NCBI GenBank assembly: GCA_026214975.1
Contig: CM047817.1
Location: 57,036,246-57,100,245, forward strand
Length of the DNA stretch: 64,000 bases
Direction: 5' to 3'
Source: Gentiana macrophylla
Taxonomy: Eukaryota; Streptophyta; Magnoliopsida; Gentianales; Gentianaceae
The notes beneath the pieces are model-generated. The model had not been told where the DNA came from. It ran no database searches and saw nothing but the letters and a program-made list of their open reading frames with translations. Shown here one piece after another: positions 1-12,033 of this stretch (within the stretch, counting starts at the first letter, position 1; each line of letters opens with the position of its first letter). A program made the position numbers and the translations under genes.

Positions 1-211
1 ATAGAGAATAACAAGATCAAGAAAAAGGCTAGAATTATATTCACTGCCGGTTGACTAAGTTTTGTATAAGTCAGTTTAACTTAAACTCAGCTTTGTCAGC
101 TCAACTCCACACAAGTTAAAATTGAACCATAATTTGATTTAAATACAGTTTTTGGTGACAAGTTTATTCACCCCCCTCTAAACTTGTGTTAGCCTTTCCA
201 AGGGACCAACA
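1..211 (+). repeat. E1: 3' part of the 5' LTR of a SIRE-like Copia
   Basis: The window opens inside an LTR that ends in GGGACCAACA at 211, directly before a tRNA-Met type primer-binding site. The stretch near 161-205 (AAGTTTATTCACCCCCCTCTAAACTTG, split here by description only as a C-run flanked by AAGTTTA and AAACTTG) recurs in reverse complement at the left end of the E18 LTR near 60970-61005, so E1 and E18 belong to related families. The LTR start lies outside the window and the 3' LTR of E1 is not present in it. Confidence 0.8.
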
Positions 212-226
212 ATTGGTATCAGAGTA
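212..226 (+). other. Primer-binding site of E1 (initiator tRNA-Met type)
   Basis: TTGGTATCAGAG follows the LTR end at 211 after one or two bases. It is the standard plant Copia site complementary to the 3' end of initiator tRNA-Met. It fixes the LTR boundary and the plus orientation of E1. Confidence 0.85.
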
Positions 227-325
227 GTGTTTCTTTAACAAGCAATTGTTAAAAACTCAGTTGCTCTATTTCTCCTCTAGTTGTTCTCATCTGAAAGCTC
301 AGTTTTTAGTTTTCACTCACTCACA

Positions 326-903
326 ATGGATAACAATCAGTATGCCAGACAAATGCTTATGTGCAACATGGATAGATTTGACGAATACAAACGTCGCATG
401 CAGGCTTTTCTAGCAACTACTCATGACGAGATGATGGACGTGCTCACTGATGAACCAATCCAGATCACTCACATGCAGACTGTTGGTGAAAATCAAGTTC
501 GTGTTCCAAAGCCCAAGGCTGAATGGACCAGTGATGATCGCAAGCGAAACAATGTCAACAACGTTGCTATGGACTACATCCTCAGAACTCTTGATAGCAA
601 CATGTTCTTAAAGGTGAAAGATTGCACTGCTACTAAGGCTATGTGGGATAAACTTTAGTTAGTTTGTGATGGAACTGACTCAATCAAGGAGAACAAGATC
701 TCAGTTGCAAACTAGAAGTTTGAGAATTTCAAGATGAAATCCGGAGAGACCATTGACCAAATGGAGATGAGATTTAGTGCTATCATGGATGAATTAGACC
801 TACTCAAGATTGAATACACAAAAAAAGTAATCAATACAAGAATCTTGAAGGCCTTGCCAATGTGTTGGAAGATGAAGGTCACTGCTATGGAATAATCTAG
901 AAG
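326..903 (+). pseudogene. gag: E1 Copia gag, N-terminal part (broken)
   Basis: I place the start at the ATG at 326 (MDNNQYARQ), about 100 bases after the PBS; an upstream in-frame ATG at 281 lies in the leader. The product is the capsid-forming Gag, with spaced tryptophan and leucine motifs such as EWTSDD and TKAMWDKL. A TAG at 656 ends the open frame. Translation after it still resembles Gag (KENKISVAN, KFENFKMKSGETIDQ, ALPMCW), with more stops near 713 and 893. The frame is then cut by the Athila element at 909. Skipping that insertion and one TSD copy continues the same frame at 15156, so the insertion, not the family, splits the gene. Confidence 0.75.
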
Positions 904-908
904 ACTTG
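904..908. other. Target-site duplication ACTTG, left copy (Athila E2)
   Basis: ACTTG directly precedes the left LTR of E2 and recurs at 15151-15155 directly after the right LTR. This is the 5-bp duplication expected of LTR-retrotransposon integrase. Confidence 0.9.
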
Positions 909-2436
909 TGTCACGGATATTATTAATACAAAATAAACAAGTAATAAAACCGGTTAACCTCAAGTGCAAGGATCGTAGTAATAGAGGCTAATGCCGGGTC
1001 GATCTTACGGGGAACTAGACAGCTGTAAATCCTAGTTGTTGTTCTAGCTAACTATGTCACGAACTATACTGAACAGTGAATTAATCTAGACAAAAAGTGC
1101 AGAAAATAAACTAGGCAGAGGAGATTATCCAAGGCTAGGAAAGATACGGGTAACGGACTTATTAATTAAACTAAACTAAACTAATTGTAAAAAGGAAATT
1201 AACTAAGCGAAGTGAAACTCAAGTTGCAAGGATTTTAAATCAAATTATAAAAGGCAAACGAGGATTGATCCGCCTATCAACATGTATTGATCTCCTATCT
1301 CGATTATATGTGATATTTATCTAGGTTGTGACTCACCTTACCTAAACATGAACCCTAATTCCTTAGGCAATTCATCTATTAACCTAGTATCTTCCAATGC
1401 TAGATTAACGCGCTTTTAAGAAAAAGGTGTCAACTTTTACGCTTCAAATCTAGTGATTAGACTTATTAACTTCCGTTATTATAAATCTAAGGACTATTCT
1501 TATCTATGGTGATCTAAAGGTTTATCATGACTTCCATCAAACATAAACATAATCATACATGCAAAACTTCCGATATAAACGCAATTAAACGAGATAAAAC
1601 ATAAATAAGAAACAACCTTGAATAAATAACTCACAAAGATAATCGAAATACAAAAATCAATCCAAGTTGATGGCTTCACAATTCTCGCTTGATTGAAGCT
1701 TTAGCTCCTCGAGCATCCTCAAAGAAAAACGCTTTTGCGTAAAAGAACATAAAACCGCTTCTAAACTAATCTAATTTAAAGTTGCATAAAAGTGAAAGTA
1801 AAAGAAGTAAAATCGCAGCCTTAGCCTCCCCTAGGTTTAGTGGTTTTGATAATGTCGAATTGTTGTTCTTGTGTGCGTAAATAGCAGTGTATTTATAGAA
1901 GATTAAGTCGGTTCTGGCCGAAGTCGGCGGACGGACGAGCGCTCAGCCTGGTGGACGCCGCTCACCTCCTTGAACTCTCCTCGACGCTGCTCGGTCTCGT
2001 TCAAACTCTCTCGAATCACTTAGCACCTTGGACGCTCGTTCAGATTTCAGACGCTCGCTTGGTATGGACGGAGCATGGACGCTCGCTCATCATGACTTGA
2101 ACGCGATTTTTGCATGTTTATCTCTTTTCCTTCTCTCATCTCGATCATTATCTCTTCCTTAAATCTTCATAGCTCAAATTTATCCTTTTGATCATCATTT
2201 GAGCACAATAATCACACCTATAACACATGGAAAACATCGCAAACTGTAATAATATTCAAATAATCATATTTTAACCATGAAATCACATAAATATATCGAT
2301 ATTGCGATTAAGCCGTCATAAATACCATTTGCTCAATATTTTAATATAAAGACCAATTATTATGCAAATTATACAATATAGAGGGAAAAACATCGTAAAA
2401 TATATCCTTATAATTCATAGATTTTCACCCTTAACA
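909..2436 (-). repeat. E2: Athila-type Gypsy, 3' LTR (left)
   Basis: This 1528-bp LTR starts TGTCACGG and ends CCCTTAACA on the plus strand. It matches 13621-15150 along its whole length, with a few dozen scattered differences by eye. Because the coding frames and PBS of E2 are on the minus strand, this copy is the 3' LTR. It holds several GGACG/CGTCC-type motifs at about 1925-2090. The coding-like lines inside it have no family support. Confidence 0.92.
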
Positions 2437-2452
2437 ACTCCCTCACACTTAG
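2437..2452 (-). other. E2 polypurine tract next to the 3' LTR
   Basis: On the minus strand AAGTGTGAGGGAGT abuts the TGTTAAGGG start of the LTR. This is the expected plus-strand priming site. Beside it is a perfect hairpin, TGCTCG-TCC-CGAGCA (2457-2471). Confidence 0.7.
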
Positions 2453-5400
2453 CTTTTGCTCGTCCCGAGCAAAACAAAACGAAAAATTAGGCTCGAGAAA
2501 GGAAAACAGGCATCTAAACGGATATGACATACATTCAATAACTTAGTGGTTCACCGGTGTGTGATGTGCAGAGCCATAGGAAACTTCCACTAAAACCAAA
2601 CTTGAGAAACTCAAAGTAAAACTAGCTAATACCCCCTCGTAGAATAGCAATAAATGACACTCATAAGATGTACCCTACAAACGTGACATATCCCTAAAAA
2701 GATGATCGAATGAATCTAGGCCTTTTCAAATACTCAGAGGATAATCCCTACATCATATCTTTTCACCTATATACTGGGATAAGATTAACTAAAACTAAGC
2801 CTTATATTCAATTTCATAGCAAGATCTTAGTTGATTCGACTTATTCACTTTAAAACACACATTAGATAAGCCATTGCCCTCATAGTAGAATAGGACATTT
2901 TGAGATAATACCCTACCTTACTCCAATCATAAGGCAGCTCTTCCTAATCTGCCGTGAGCTTTTAGTCATCATGGTGGAATAGACATACATGGTACACCCT
3001 ACCTCACTCAAATCATCGACTAGCTCCACACACACACATTCATTAATTCAACTTTTTCACTTTGGACAATAGTCACGTGTACTTATCACATTCAAACTTT
3101 AGATATATTCACAGATATCACATACGGGACTAAATACAAACTATCATAAATCTCAAGATATATACGTAGCACTAAGCACATGACTTATAAGAAAATCAAA
3201 AATCACTAATCCAAAGCGGGGTAATAACTTTATAAAATAGCTCATCGTCCACTATGGTTCGTGAAAAATAGCGTCAGGTGAAACAACTAACTTATCAAAC
3301 ATATGAAATATCGCATAGATGACTATAAAAAAAAACGAACTTCAAATTGAATTGCCTACTCGGGACCAAACAAAGACAAAAGTGTCGGAAAATTTTGAAA
3401 AATTACGCTCATTTTTCATAATAAAACATTCTAACGTATTAAACAAACTCATATGCATAGGTAGAAATCGAACGATCCCCTCCCCCACACTTAAAAATTC
3501 AACATGTCCTCATGTTGTGCAGAAAGTAAAAATGTAAGAACTTAGCTGAATTCGCGCGGAAAAACCGAGCCGTTGGTCAGGCTGGAGCATGTAAAGGCCA
3601 ACGCTCGCAAAAAGCGTGGAAAAACGTCCCAAAACTAACTCAATCGGATCTCGACAAAAACTATTGCTGCAAAACTCGAGAAACAGAAAACTCGGGGGAA
3701 AACGGGGTACAATATGGCAATAAAGATAAAAACGGAATAAAAATAAAAAGGAAAGATCATCGATAAATATGTCAACACAAGTCAAAGAACGAGAAACTAG
3801 AAAGTACAAGAACCATGAAAAGTAACCAAAAGTAAAGTAACAAAATGTGTAGGTACAGCCAAATCGAATGAAATGTATCAAAAAGTGCAATAACAACCGG
3901 AAAAAACAGAAACTCAAGGCAGCCCCGGAGCATCAACTGGAGAAGGATCTGAAGAAGGAACATCACCGCAGATGCAAATCTGCTGTGGAGGGTCCGGTCG
4001 CGGCAACAGAGAGCAAAGCAGTGGATGGCCCAGCCTCTCTATCAAGAGGAACTCTCTCGGATCCTCGGATCCACTTGAGTCTCCTCATCATCGACTCGGT
4101 TTTTCCTCCATCTTGACCACCTCGCCTATCACCCTCTATCTCGCTTCGGAGAAGACATAATCCATATTACTCGCATTGAATACCCTCCGATCTCTCGGTT
4201 GCCTTCCATCAACTATACATTCCAAAACCGATAAGATATTATCCTGGCCATCCCGGATATCACTCAACATCGCCTCAAACTATGAGCCATACTATGCCGA
4301 GTAATCTTGGAAGAAGATAATCCGTAAAGAATTGAAGCTCGAGGCGGTGTCGATGTGGAACCAGGCTCGTAAACAGAACACCTTCTCTCTCTACGAATAG
4401 GGGTAACTCTTTGTTGTTCGTGGTCCGATGTATACTCAAAGAACCCCAAAGATCCGCACATAATCGATGTATCAAATGAGGTACTATTAAACTCCGGTAG
4501 ACACCTCTCCGGTTTGCCAAAATGTCATCAAACAAGGCCCGCTCTACATCAACGTTTATGCCGAAACCAACGCGCATACAACATCCCAAGATCACCGATA
4601 TAAATGTGTAAGGTTGTTCTTAGGAATCAACCGACTGGATAAATTGATGAAGAGACCCTCCAATCCTCGGCCCCAGTCGTGGTGATTAACTCCTTCCTCT
4701 CACCGCTCGGTCTCAACACCCATGCCACACCCGACAAACTTTCAATCGCAGCTCCTCCATCGGATCCCTACCTCTCTTCTTGCCGCGCCAGTGATCTCCT
4801 CCTTATAGTCCAAGCCCCTAAAACGCCGGCAACTTATATTTCTTGTTTATCACCTCGGCGGAAAAAGGAACTTGGACACCTCGAACCATCACAAAACCGT
4901 CATCCAAATTTGTCTCGTAACAATTTGCATAAAACTCTCGTGACTATAGAATCATTGACTGGGTGGAAGGAATTGTCAAGAACTCATCCCATTTCTAGCC
5001 TTTAACATCTTCAATGGTAAGGCGGGATCAACTTGATGTGTCTTGACCTCTCTCACAAAGATCGGACTCTAGTCACATAATCCTTAGTGTAGGCAAGATG
5101 AGCTCGTGGATTGACGAACCCACGGGCATAGCAAGAGGACAACATTCTTAGCTCTCTTTCAGAGGGGTACTGCAGCCCGGTTTTCAAATTTCCTCCTCCC
5201 TAACTACTTCCTCATTACCACCCTCGGCTCTCTAAGACTCACCACCCGAGTGCCTCGGGCCATTCTACTAAGAGGACATCATCATCTTCCTCGCCGTAAT
5301 CGGACGGGAATCATCTCTTAACTCGCCCCACGTTGTCGAGACGCCCAGAGGTTGTTCTCGAATGACAACACCTCGAGTTGGAGCCGTGGTGGAGGGATCA

Positions 5401-7265
5401 AACTCTAAACGCTCCGCTTACCGCCTCCCTAGCTAAACCTTTACCATAACGCTTCACAATTTCCTTCTTACGCACCATTGTCAAACTTATATCTAAACCA
5501 AACCATTCACACAAATGGTTACCCGCTTATCGCCCAAATCGATTTCAAGCAAAGCACACCACCAATCACCACCACAAAAACACCACAACATCATCACAAA
5601 CTAATTTGGGGAAGACAAGAGCAACAAACAGAGAATGAAACATTATGAGTGCATATTCAAGAGAATGAACCGAGCCAAGATCGAACTCACAAAAACATGA
5701 ATGGAAACGAGAAAAGTTGCTATAGACTTACCAAATACTACGTAGGGATGATGGTCGAATAGATTTGACGCCTGGAAAAACTAAGATTGGCCACCAAAAT
5801 GTGAAATTTTGTCAAAGAGGCCGCACGAAAAATCTCCGATTCTTGAAATTTGCTGGTTGTTGGAGAATTTGGGTTATGGAAATGAAAAGAGGGTGCTTAG
5901 AGCGTACTTCGATGCAACTTGAATCGCTTCAATTTGATTCGTAGACACGGATTTTAGGTTTGGAGAAGGGAGAAAGTCGGGTTCACGTTTGAAATTGCGT
6001 AAAAATGAAGGTTCGTGTCCGTAACATATATATATAGGCTCAGAGTGGGACGCCGTCCATCCCGACGGACGGGCGCTCACTAGTAATCGATGAATCGGAC
6101 GGGCGCCCATAAATTCGCACGCCGTCCATGGGGCATATTTGAATACAGGTTAGGAGGGAGTTTTTCAGACGGGCGTCCACTATATTTGACGAACATCCAT
6201 AAAAACACTAGTCCGGACGGGCGTCCATATATTCATGGCCGGGCGTCCACCAGAAAAAAGTGATAAAATCATAACCTTTCACACACATGCTAATTAAAAT
6301 CGAAGTGCAACTTTTATTAATATCCAATAAGATTCAAAAGTACAACGATGGAAGATCAAAACACAAAATAACTTAGAAAAATAAAATAAATAATAAAACA
6401 TAACTAAAACAAAGGGGTTGCCTCCCACCTGGCGCTCTCGCTTAACGTCGGGCTCGACGTAACAAAACCTAAGTAACAATAGCTAGTCATCATAAAGCTC
6501 GCCTACCTATAACCCCGATAAAACGACGGAGTAAATCAACACCTGTGGAAAGTCATATTCATCCCGAACACCCCAATCGTCATCACCGCTCTACACCCGG
6601 AAATGCTCATCCCGCAAGATTAGGGCTAAATCATCAAGATCGGATCGTTAAGGATCCGTATGGTCTTCCTAAAGCTGCCTCGCAACTCCTCAATGGTAAA
6701 ATCTCCACCCCCGAGCATTGGGGAACAATGAGAACATAGTGTGACATTCCGATGCGGGTAAGAATATCTATATCTATATCCGTAAATATCGTGCCCTGTG
6801 TCCATCCGAAACGGTGAGAAGGGAAATCCTACTAATGAGAGGGAACTCCTCCGCAAAATACCGCACTCCATATCTAATCGAATGCTAAACCGATAGAAAC
6901 AGATAAAACTTAATTAGACTTAATGAAAGCATTAACAAATAAAAACAAAAAAAAACACACAAAGAGAGTAACTAATATAATACGGATATCTAGGATGCCT
7001 CCTAAGTGGCGCTTATTGGTTTATGTCGTTAGCTCGACACCATTTAAAACTCACCTGGATCAAAGCCATTGACTTTTTCTCGCCACCCACTACCTCGTAA
7101 GCTCGATCAAGAGTGTGGCTGCAGAAACAAAGATCTCACACATGGGGTGAAATCTTTCATAGCCTTCCAAATACGCTCGAACTTCCCATGGGTGACCTCT
7201 TCATCTTCTCGAGCCCTCTCGATGACGCTTCAACCGACGCCCTCTCCAATTCTTCCATATCCCAA
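2437..7265 (-). pseudogene. E2 Athila 3' region (position of the env-like ORF), decayed
   Basis: The 4.8 kb between the integrase C-terminus and the 3' LTR is where Athila elements carry a third, env-like ORF of unknown function. On the minus strand only short open pieces remain. The best is 4275-4595 (FGINVDVERALFDD, SLIVPHLIHRLCADLW), which looks like the conserved part of the Athila third ORF, with continuations in other frames up to about 5450. I see no membrane or signal segment that would prove an envelope. A second purine tract (minus strand of about 3476-3491) and GGACGGGCGTCC repeats (6042-6250) lie here. The plus-strand open frames appear to be chance shadows. Confidence 0.5.
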
Positions 7266-8350
7266 CTACCAACCTGTAACTTCTTCAGATTGACTATTAC
7301 CGTCATCCTCGGAAAATAGGTTGGGTGAAAACACGTCAAATTCATCGACTTGTGTAGCACCACACCCGAGGATATCGAGGCAACGAACAGTCAAAGATGT
7401 TTCTTTAGGTTCACCAATGTAGTGCTTGCACCTCTGGCCATTCACTTGAAACGGGTCACCACTATAACCACGAAGTTCTAGAACGCCCCAGAATGATTTG
7501 GAGAATCTCGGCGGACCGGACCAACGTGTCCTCAACTTTCCAGAAACAGATGTAGCCTCGGAATTGTAAAGAAGGACTTGTTCTCCGACTCAAATTCTCT
7601 CTTCCTAATCTTAGCATCGTGGAGTAGCTTCATCTTATCTTTACTAACCCTGGCACTTTCGTAAGCCTGGAGTCCAATTGCCTAGCTCATGTAATCGCCA
7701 GAGTCGATGTTTCCACAAGATTGGGAATCAAAGTTCAAAACTTTGTAGCCCAATAAGCTCTATGCTCTAACTCGACAGAAGCAGATGACATGGTTTCCGT
7801 AGACCATTTGATATGGAGATGTCCCCATAGGGGTTTTATAGGCGCTCAGAAGCCCAAAGTACATCGTCCAATTTCAAACTCCAAATCCTTCCTATGATCT
7901 GTTTTACCGCTTTCTCCAGATTTTCTTGATGCTCGTGCTTTTTTTTCAACCTCGACCACTAGTCATCGGATGATATGGTGTGCCGCTTTATGATTTAACA
8001 CCATACTTTTCGAGGACTTTTTCCAAAGGTCGGTTGCAAAAATGTGTCCCTTCATCACTAATCAAGGCACGTGGACATCCAAACCTCACGAAGATATTCT
8101 TCTTTAGAAATTTCATCACCGCCTTATGATCATTGTGAGGAGTGGCTTGGGCCTCCACCCATTTAGACACATAGTCTCACGCAGACTAAGATGTATTTAT
8201 TACCGCAAGATGATGGGAATGGTCCCATAAAATCGATACCCCACACATCAAAGACTTCGTGATTCTACGATGGGTTTCAAAGGCATGTCAAAACGCTTGT
8301 CGTGAGCACCGGTTCTTTTGACACCTATCACAAGCTTTACGTAAAGCTTT
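7266..8350 (-). pseudogene. pol (int): E2 Athila integrase (broken)
   Basis: Read on the minus strand, 8288-8350 holds the end of the zinc-binding region (ACDRCQKNRCSRQ). The catalytic core follows at 7988-8170 ([18 protein letters not shown], then RFGCPRALISDEGTHF with the second catalytic aspartate). The C-terminal part at 7266-7535 has TRWSGPPRFSK and VNGQRCKHY, the Athila form of the post-core domain. Stops and frameshifts separate these parts, and the catalytic glutamate region (about 7900-7985) is poorly preserved. The enzyme would have inserted the cDNA into the host chromosome; this copy cannot make a whole protein. Confidence 0.8.
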
Positions 8351-8699
8351 TGTATCTTTAAAGATCGTGAGGCCAATAGAAACCGGATTGAAAGATCTTA
8401 GCAACGGTTTTCCACGGACCAAAGTGACCACCTGTGGGTCCACTGTGGCATTGCTCAATAATATCGCTGCTCGGATTCGGAACACATCTCCTAAGCAAAC
8501 CATCTTTACAGATCTTGAAAAGATAAGGTTCATCCCAAACGAATATTTCAAATCAGAGAAGAACTTTTTCTTCTCCCCGATAAGACATTTCGGGATCGAG
8601 ATAACGGGCATGAAGGTAGTTTCACAATGGAAGAATAACATGGAACATCGGAGGACAACCGCCTATCAACATAATGTTTTCTAGAGGAAAGTAAAGATC

Positions 8700-10196
8700 T
8701 ATATCATCCGTGGTTCATCCTTTTCCTCATTTAACATTCTAGAAACGTGATCCGCCACAACATTTTCACCGCCATTTTTGTCCTTAATTTGAACGCCAAA
8801 CTCTTTGAGGGTCAGATTCAACGAGCAAGCGCGGTTTAGCCTCTTTCTTAGTCATTAGATACCGCGCAGCAAAGCGGCGTGATCACCCACACGATCACTT
8901 GAGCTCCTAACAAGTAACTACGAAACTTGTCCATAGCAAAGACTACGGCCAAAAGCTCCTTTTCAAGAGTAGTATAGTTAACTTGAGAAGGTTCAATGTG
9001 TGGACGGCATAATAGATAGATCGAAATTTCCATTGATCTTTTGCCCCAAAATCGCACCAACAAAGATAGTTTGATACATCACACATAAGTTCAAATGGTA
9101 GGTTCCAAATAAAGCGATATAAGAATTGGAGCAGAGATCGACGATTTTTGAGCTCCTCAAACGCATGCCCAGTAGCTATCATCAAAGGCGAACTCAACGC
9201 CTTCCTTAAGTAAGGTAGACAGGGCTTGGCGATCTTTGAAAAGTCCTGAATGAATCTCCTATAAAAGCCGACATGTCCGAGAAAACCTCTGACTTCGCGA
9301 ACATTCTTAGGATAACTCATCTTCTCGATAGCTTCCACCTTAGCCCTATCTACCTCAATACCTTTGGCGGACACTTTGTGGCCAAGAACTATCCCCTCAT
9401 CTACCATAAAATGGCATTTCTCCCAATTGAGCACCAAGTTCTTTTCCACACACCTAGATAACACCTGATCAAGATTATCGAGGCAATCATCGAAGGATTG
9501 ACCAAAGACCGAAAAGTCGCCCATGAAAATCTCCATACACTTTTCAACTAGCTCACAAAGATAGCCATCATACACCTTTGAAAGGTGGGTGGGGCATTAC
9601 AGAGACCAAACGGCATCCGCCTGTAAGCGAATGTACCATAAGGGCAGGTGAAAGTGGTCTTTTCTTGGTCAGCTGGATCAATGGGTATCTGGAAGTATCC
9701 TCGAATATCCATCGAAGAAACAATAGAAGGCATGCCCCGCCAGACGCCAAGCATCCGGTCAATGAAGCGGAAGGGGAAAGTGATCTTTCATGGTTACCTC
9801 ATTGAGTTTTTCGATAATCGATCTGCACTTATAGAACCCGTGACAAGTCTCAATGCTATCTCTTCTCCCTTCTTATTCTTCTCAATAGTAATTCCACCTT
9901 TCTTGGGAACTACTTGAGTTGGGGAAACCCATTCACTATCCCCGATGGCATAAATGATTCCCATGTCCGTAAGTTTAATGATTTCTTTCTTAACCACCTC
10001 TTGCATATGAGGGTTGAGCCTCTCCGAGGTTGTCTAACACATTTTGCACCCTCATTTGTCTTGATCTTGTGCATGCAGATGTCGGAGATATCCTCTGATA
10101 TCTCCCACCTGCCAACCAAAGGCTTTTTCGCTTTTGCACAAGACGCTTAACAGCTTTCACTTCTTCTATTCGAGATAGCTTGGCAGATATGATCAA
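8700..10196 (-). pseudogene. pol (RT-RH): E2 Athila reverse transcriptase and RNase H (broken)
   Basis: The minus strand reads in order: the RT entry (ICMHKIKTNEGAK at about 10040-10080); EVVKKEIIKLTDMGIIY and WVSPTQVVPKKGGI (9794-10006); the palm motifs GYFQIPIDPADQEKT and MPFGLCNAPPTFQRC (9548-9754); and the active-site strand with downstream DCLDNLDQVLSRCVEKN and FLGHVGFYRRFI (8943-9575). RNase H is seen as VNYTTLEKELLAVVFAMDKF (8848-9063). At least four frames are needed. The active site reads FMGDFSVFG where Athila normally has FMDDFSVYG, so one catalytic aspartate is lost as well as the frame. Confidence 0.88.
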
Positions 10197-10308
10197 GGAA
10201 GCTTGTCACCTTCACATAGGAACACATACTTAAGATGTTTTAGCAACGGCTTCGTAACTAGATCTGCAGGGGATCCTCTAAACTCGATTTAAGCCTCCAC
10301 TTTTCAAC

Positions 10309-11120
10309 TCAACATCGCCTGAGCTTACTTAGTGGCTCCACCGCCAAAGCTTCTTCTCTTAATAACTCATCTTCAAGGTCAGCTGTCAATTGATCTAGAT
10401 TAACCACACCATGACTATTCAGATTATCGATCAATCGCTCATATTCCGCCTCCACAGCCTTGACTTGCTCTTCCATACAGTCATTGAAGTCATTAAATGT
10501 TTCCTCAATGGAAAAGCCGGTTGGAGAACCAGAGGGTACGTGAATAGATTTAGAGACACTATAGCTCACCTCTTGGTCACCAACTCGAATAGTTACTTGC
10601 CCACCATCACAATCGATGAGGGCCCTAGCTGTAGATAGGAAAGGTCTTCCAAGAATCAGGGGAACATTTTCACCTTTCTCCATATCTAAGACGTACCAGT
10701 CAACTGGGAAGGTAAACCTATCAATTTGAACTAATATGTCTTTCAGACCCCAAGCTTTCTTGGAAGATCTGTCGCGAATCAAGGTTCATGGTGGTGGGCT
10801 CTAGAAGATCTTGTAAACCAAGCCGATTGCAAAATGACAACGGCATCAAGTCGATGGTGCACCTGTGTCACATAAAGAATTTGGGAAGACTAGGCCTCCC
10901 ATCCGCAATGTGAGCACAAATTTGCCTGGTCACCCTCTTGGTTGGTAAGTCTTGATGATTTATCATGGAACAATCCTCACCAATTTGCCTTTCCATGCCT
11001 CGCTAATTTCTTTTTCAAGACACAACATCCTTGATGAATTTTGTATACTTAGGCATCTCACCAAGACCTCGGATAATGGCAGATTTACTGAGTATTCTTC
11101 AAAAGGTTCAAGACCTTTTC
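10309..11120 (-). pseudogene. pol (pro): E2 Athila aspartic protease (broken)
   Basis: The open part at 10309-10782 reads WGLKDILVQIDRFTFPVDWY, VLDMEKGENVPLILGRPFLS and ARALIDCDGG, the typical C-terminal half of Athila protease. The catalytic motif reads LCDTGA near 10862-10875, just upstream in another frame. Upstream remnants (about 11120-10960) match the Athila segment before the protease. The protease cuts the Gag-Pol polyprotein. The plus-strand frames at 10411-11477 are shadows. Confidence 0.8.
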
Positions 11121-12033
11121 ATATTTCTTATCTTCACTGTGAGGGATGTTGCTCTTCCTCGGTGGAAATGGAAGCTTTTAAGGTCACTCTCGGAAAATAC
11201 CTTCTTTGAGGATGCACTTACGGCCTTGTCTTCTAGATCTTTCCACCTCACAACTTTTTCAGACGCCTTATTGGTCGTGGATCAGCCACCGACTCTCAAC
11301 CGAATCTTCTTTTCTCAGGGTTCAGCCACCGAGGTGTTTCAACTCTTTTATCTCTCGGGAATCAGCCACCCGAGTATGCTCTTGCAGATGGGGATAGTGG
11401 TTGCTCCACTTCCTCCCGCCTTATCACATGGTGTGAGGGCTAGTGGTTTCCCCGAAGCCTGGGGACCACTCACCTGAGTGCCACTTAAATTCATCGACCG
11501 GCCTCCTCTTTACCGATTGCATCATTGGCACGAGGTCATTGCATTGATTGTTGCTTATATCGGCCTGAGCAACCCGACCGCCTTTTGATTCTTTTCCGTA
11601 AAGTCGGGCAACCGCCTCGACGGTCTGAAGCTAGCCGCTCACCACCGCCCGATTTGCCTCTCAAGACTTTTCATCGTCCGCTTTTGCTCCTCTCAAATGA
11701 ATTCCATTCGGCTTTTATATCATTTGGATGGGAGGGCCTTGAGAGTTTTGGAAGTCTCGGGAGATGGTCGGCTAGGCCGAGTTTGAAATCGAGGATTAGA
11801 ATTGGCGGGCCAATTCGATTGAACCTTTGTGTGGATTCAAAATTGGAATTTGGTTCGATTGAATCCAGGCTTTCGTTGAAGTTTGATTTCGATTAAAGCT
11901 CGGATTGAAATTTGATTTGAATTAAAGTTCGGATTTCGCCAAGCCCTGGTTTTGAGAATTATTCGCCAGAGAATTGGTTATTGAACCTCGGATTAGATCG
12001 GCCGAAAAAGCATTCACTTCGTGATTCGTCCAA
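11121..12033 (-). other. E2 Gag-protease linker, no conserved domain seen
   Basis: This stretch lies between the zinc knuckle of gag and the protease. It should code for the variable tail of Athila Gag, but stops break every minus frame and I recognise no domain. The plus-strand open frames here (for example 11031-11477 and 11525-11896) have no family support. Confidence 0.4.

Noticed and set aside
281..325. Upstream ATG of the E1 gag frame
   Set aside because: It lies in the leader; the conserved Gag-like sequence starts at MDNNQ (326).
3510..3917. 135-residue minus-strand frame rich in Phe and Leu, membrane-like
   Set aside because: It is antisense to a purine-rich stretch of the Athila 3' region; the hydrophobic look comes from T-rich codons, not from a known family.
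11525..11896. 123-residue plus-strand frame
   Set aside because: It is antisense to the Gag-protease linker of a minus-strand element and has no recognisable motif.
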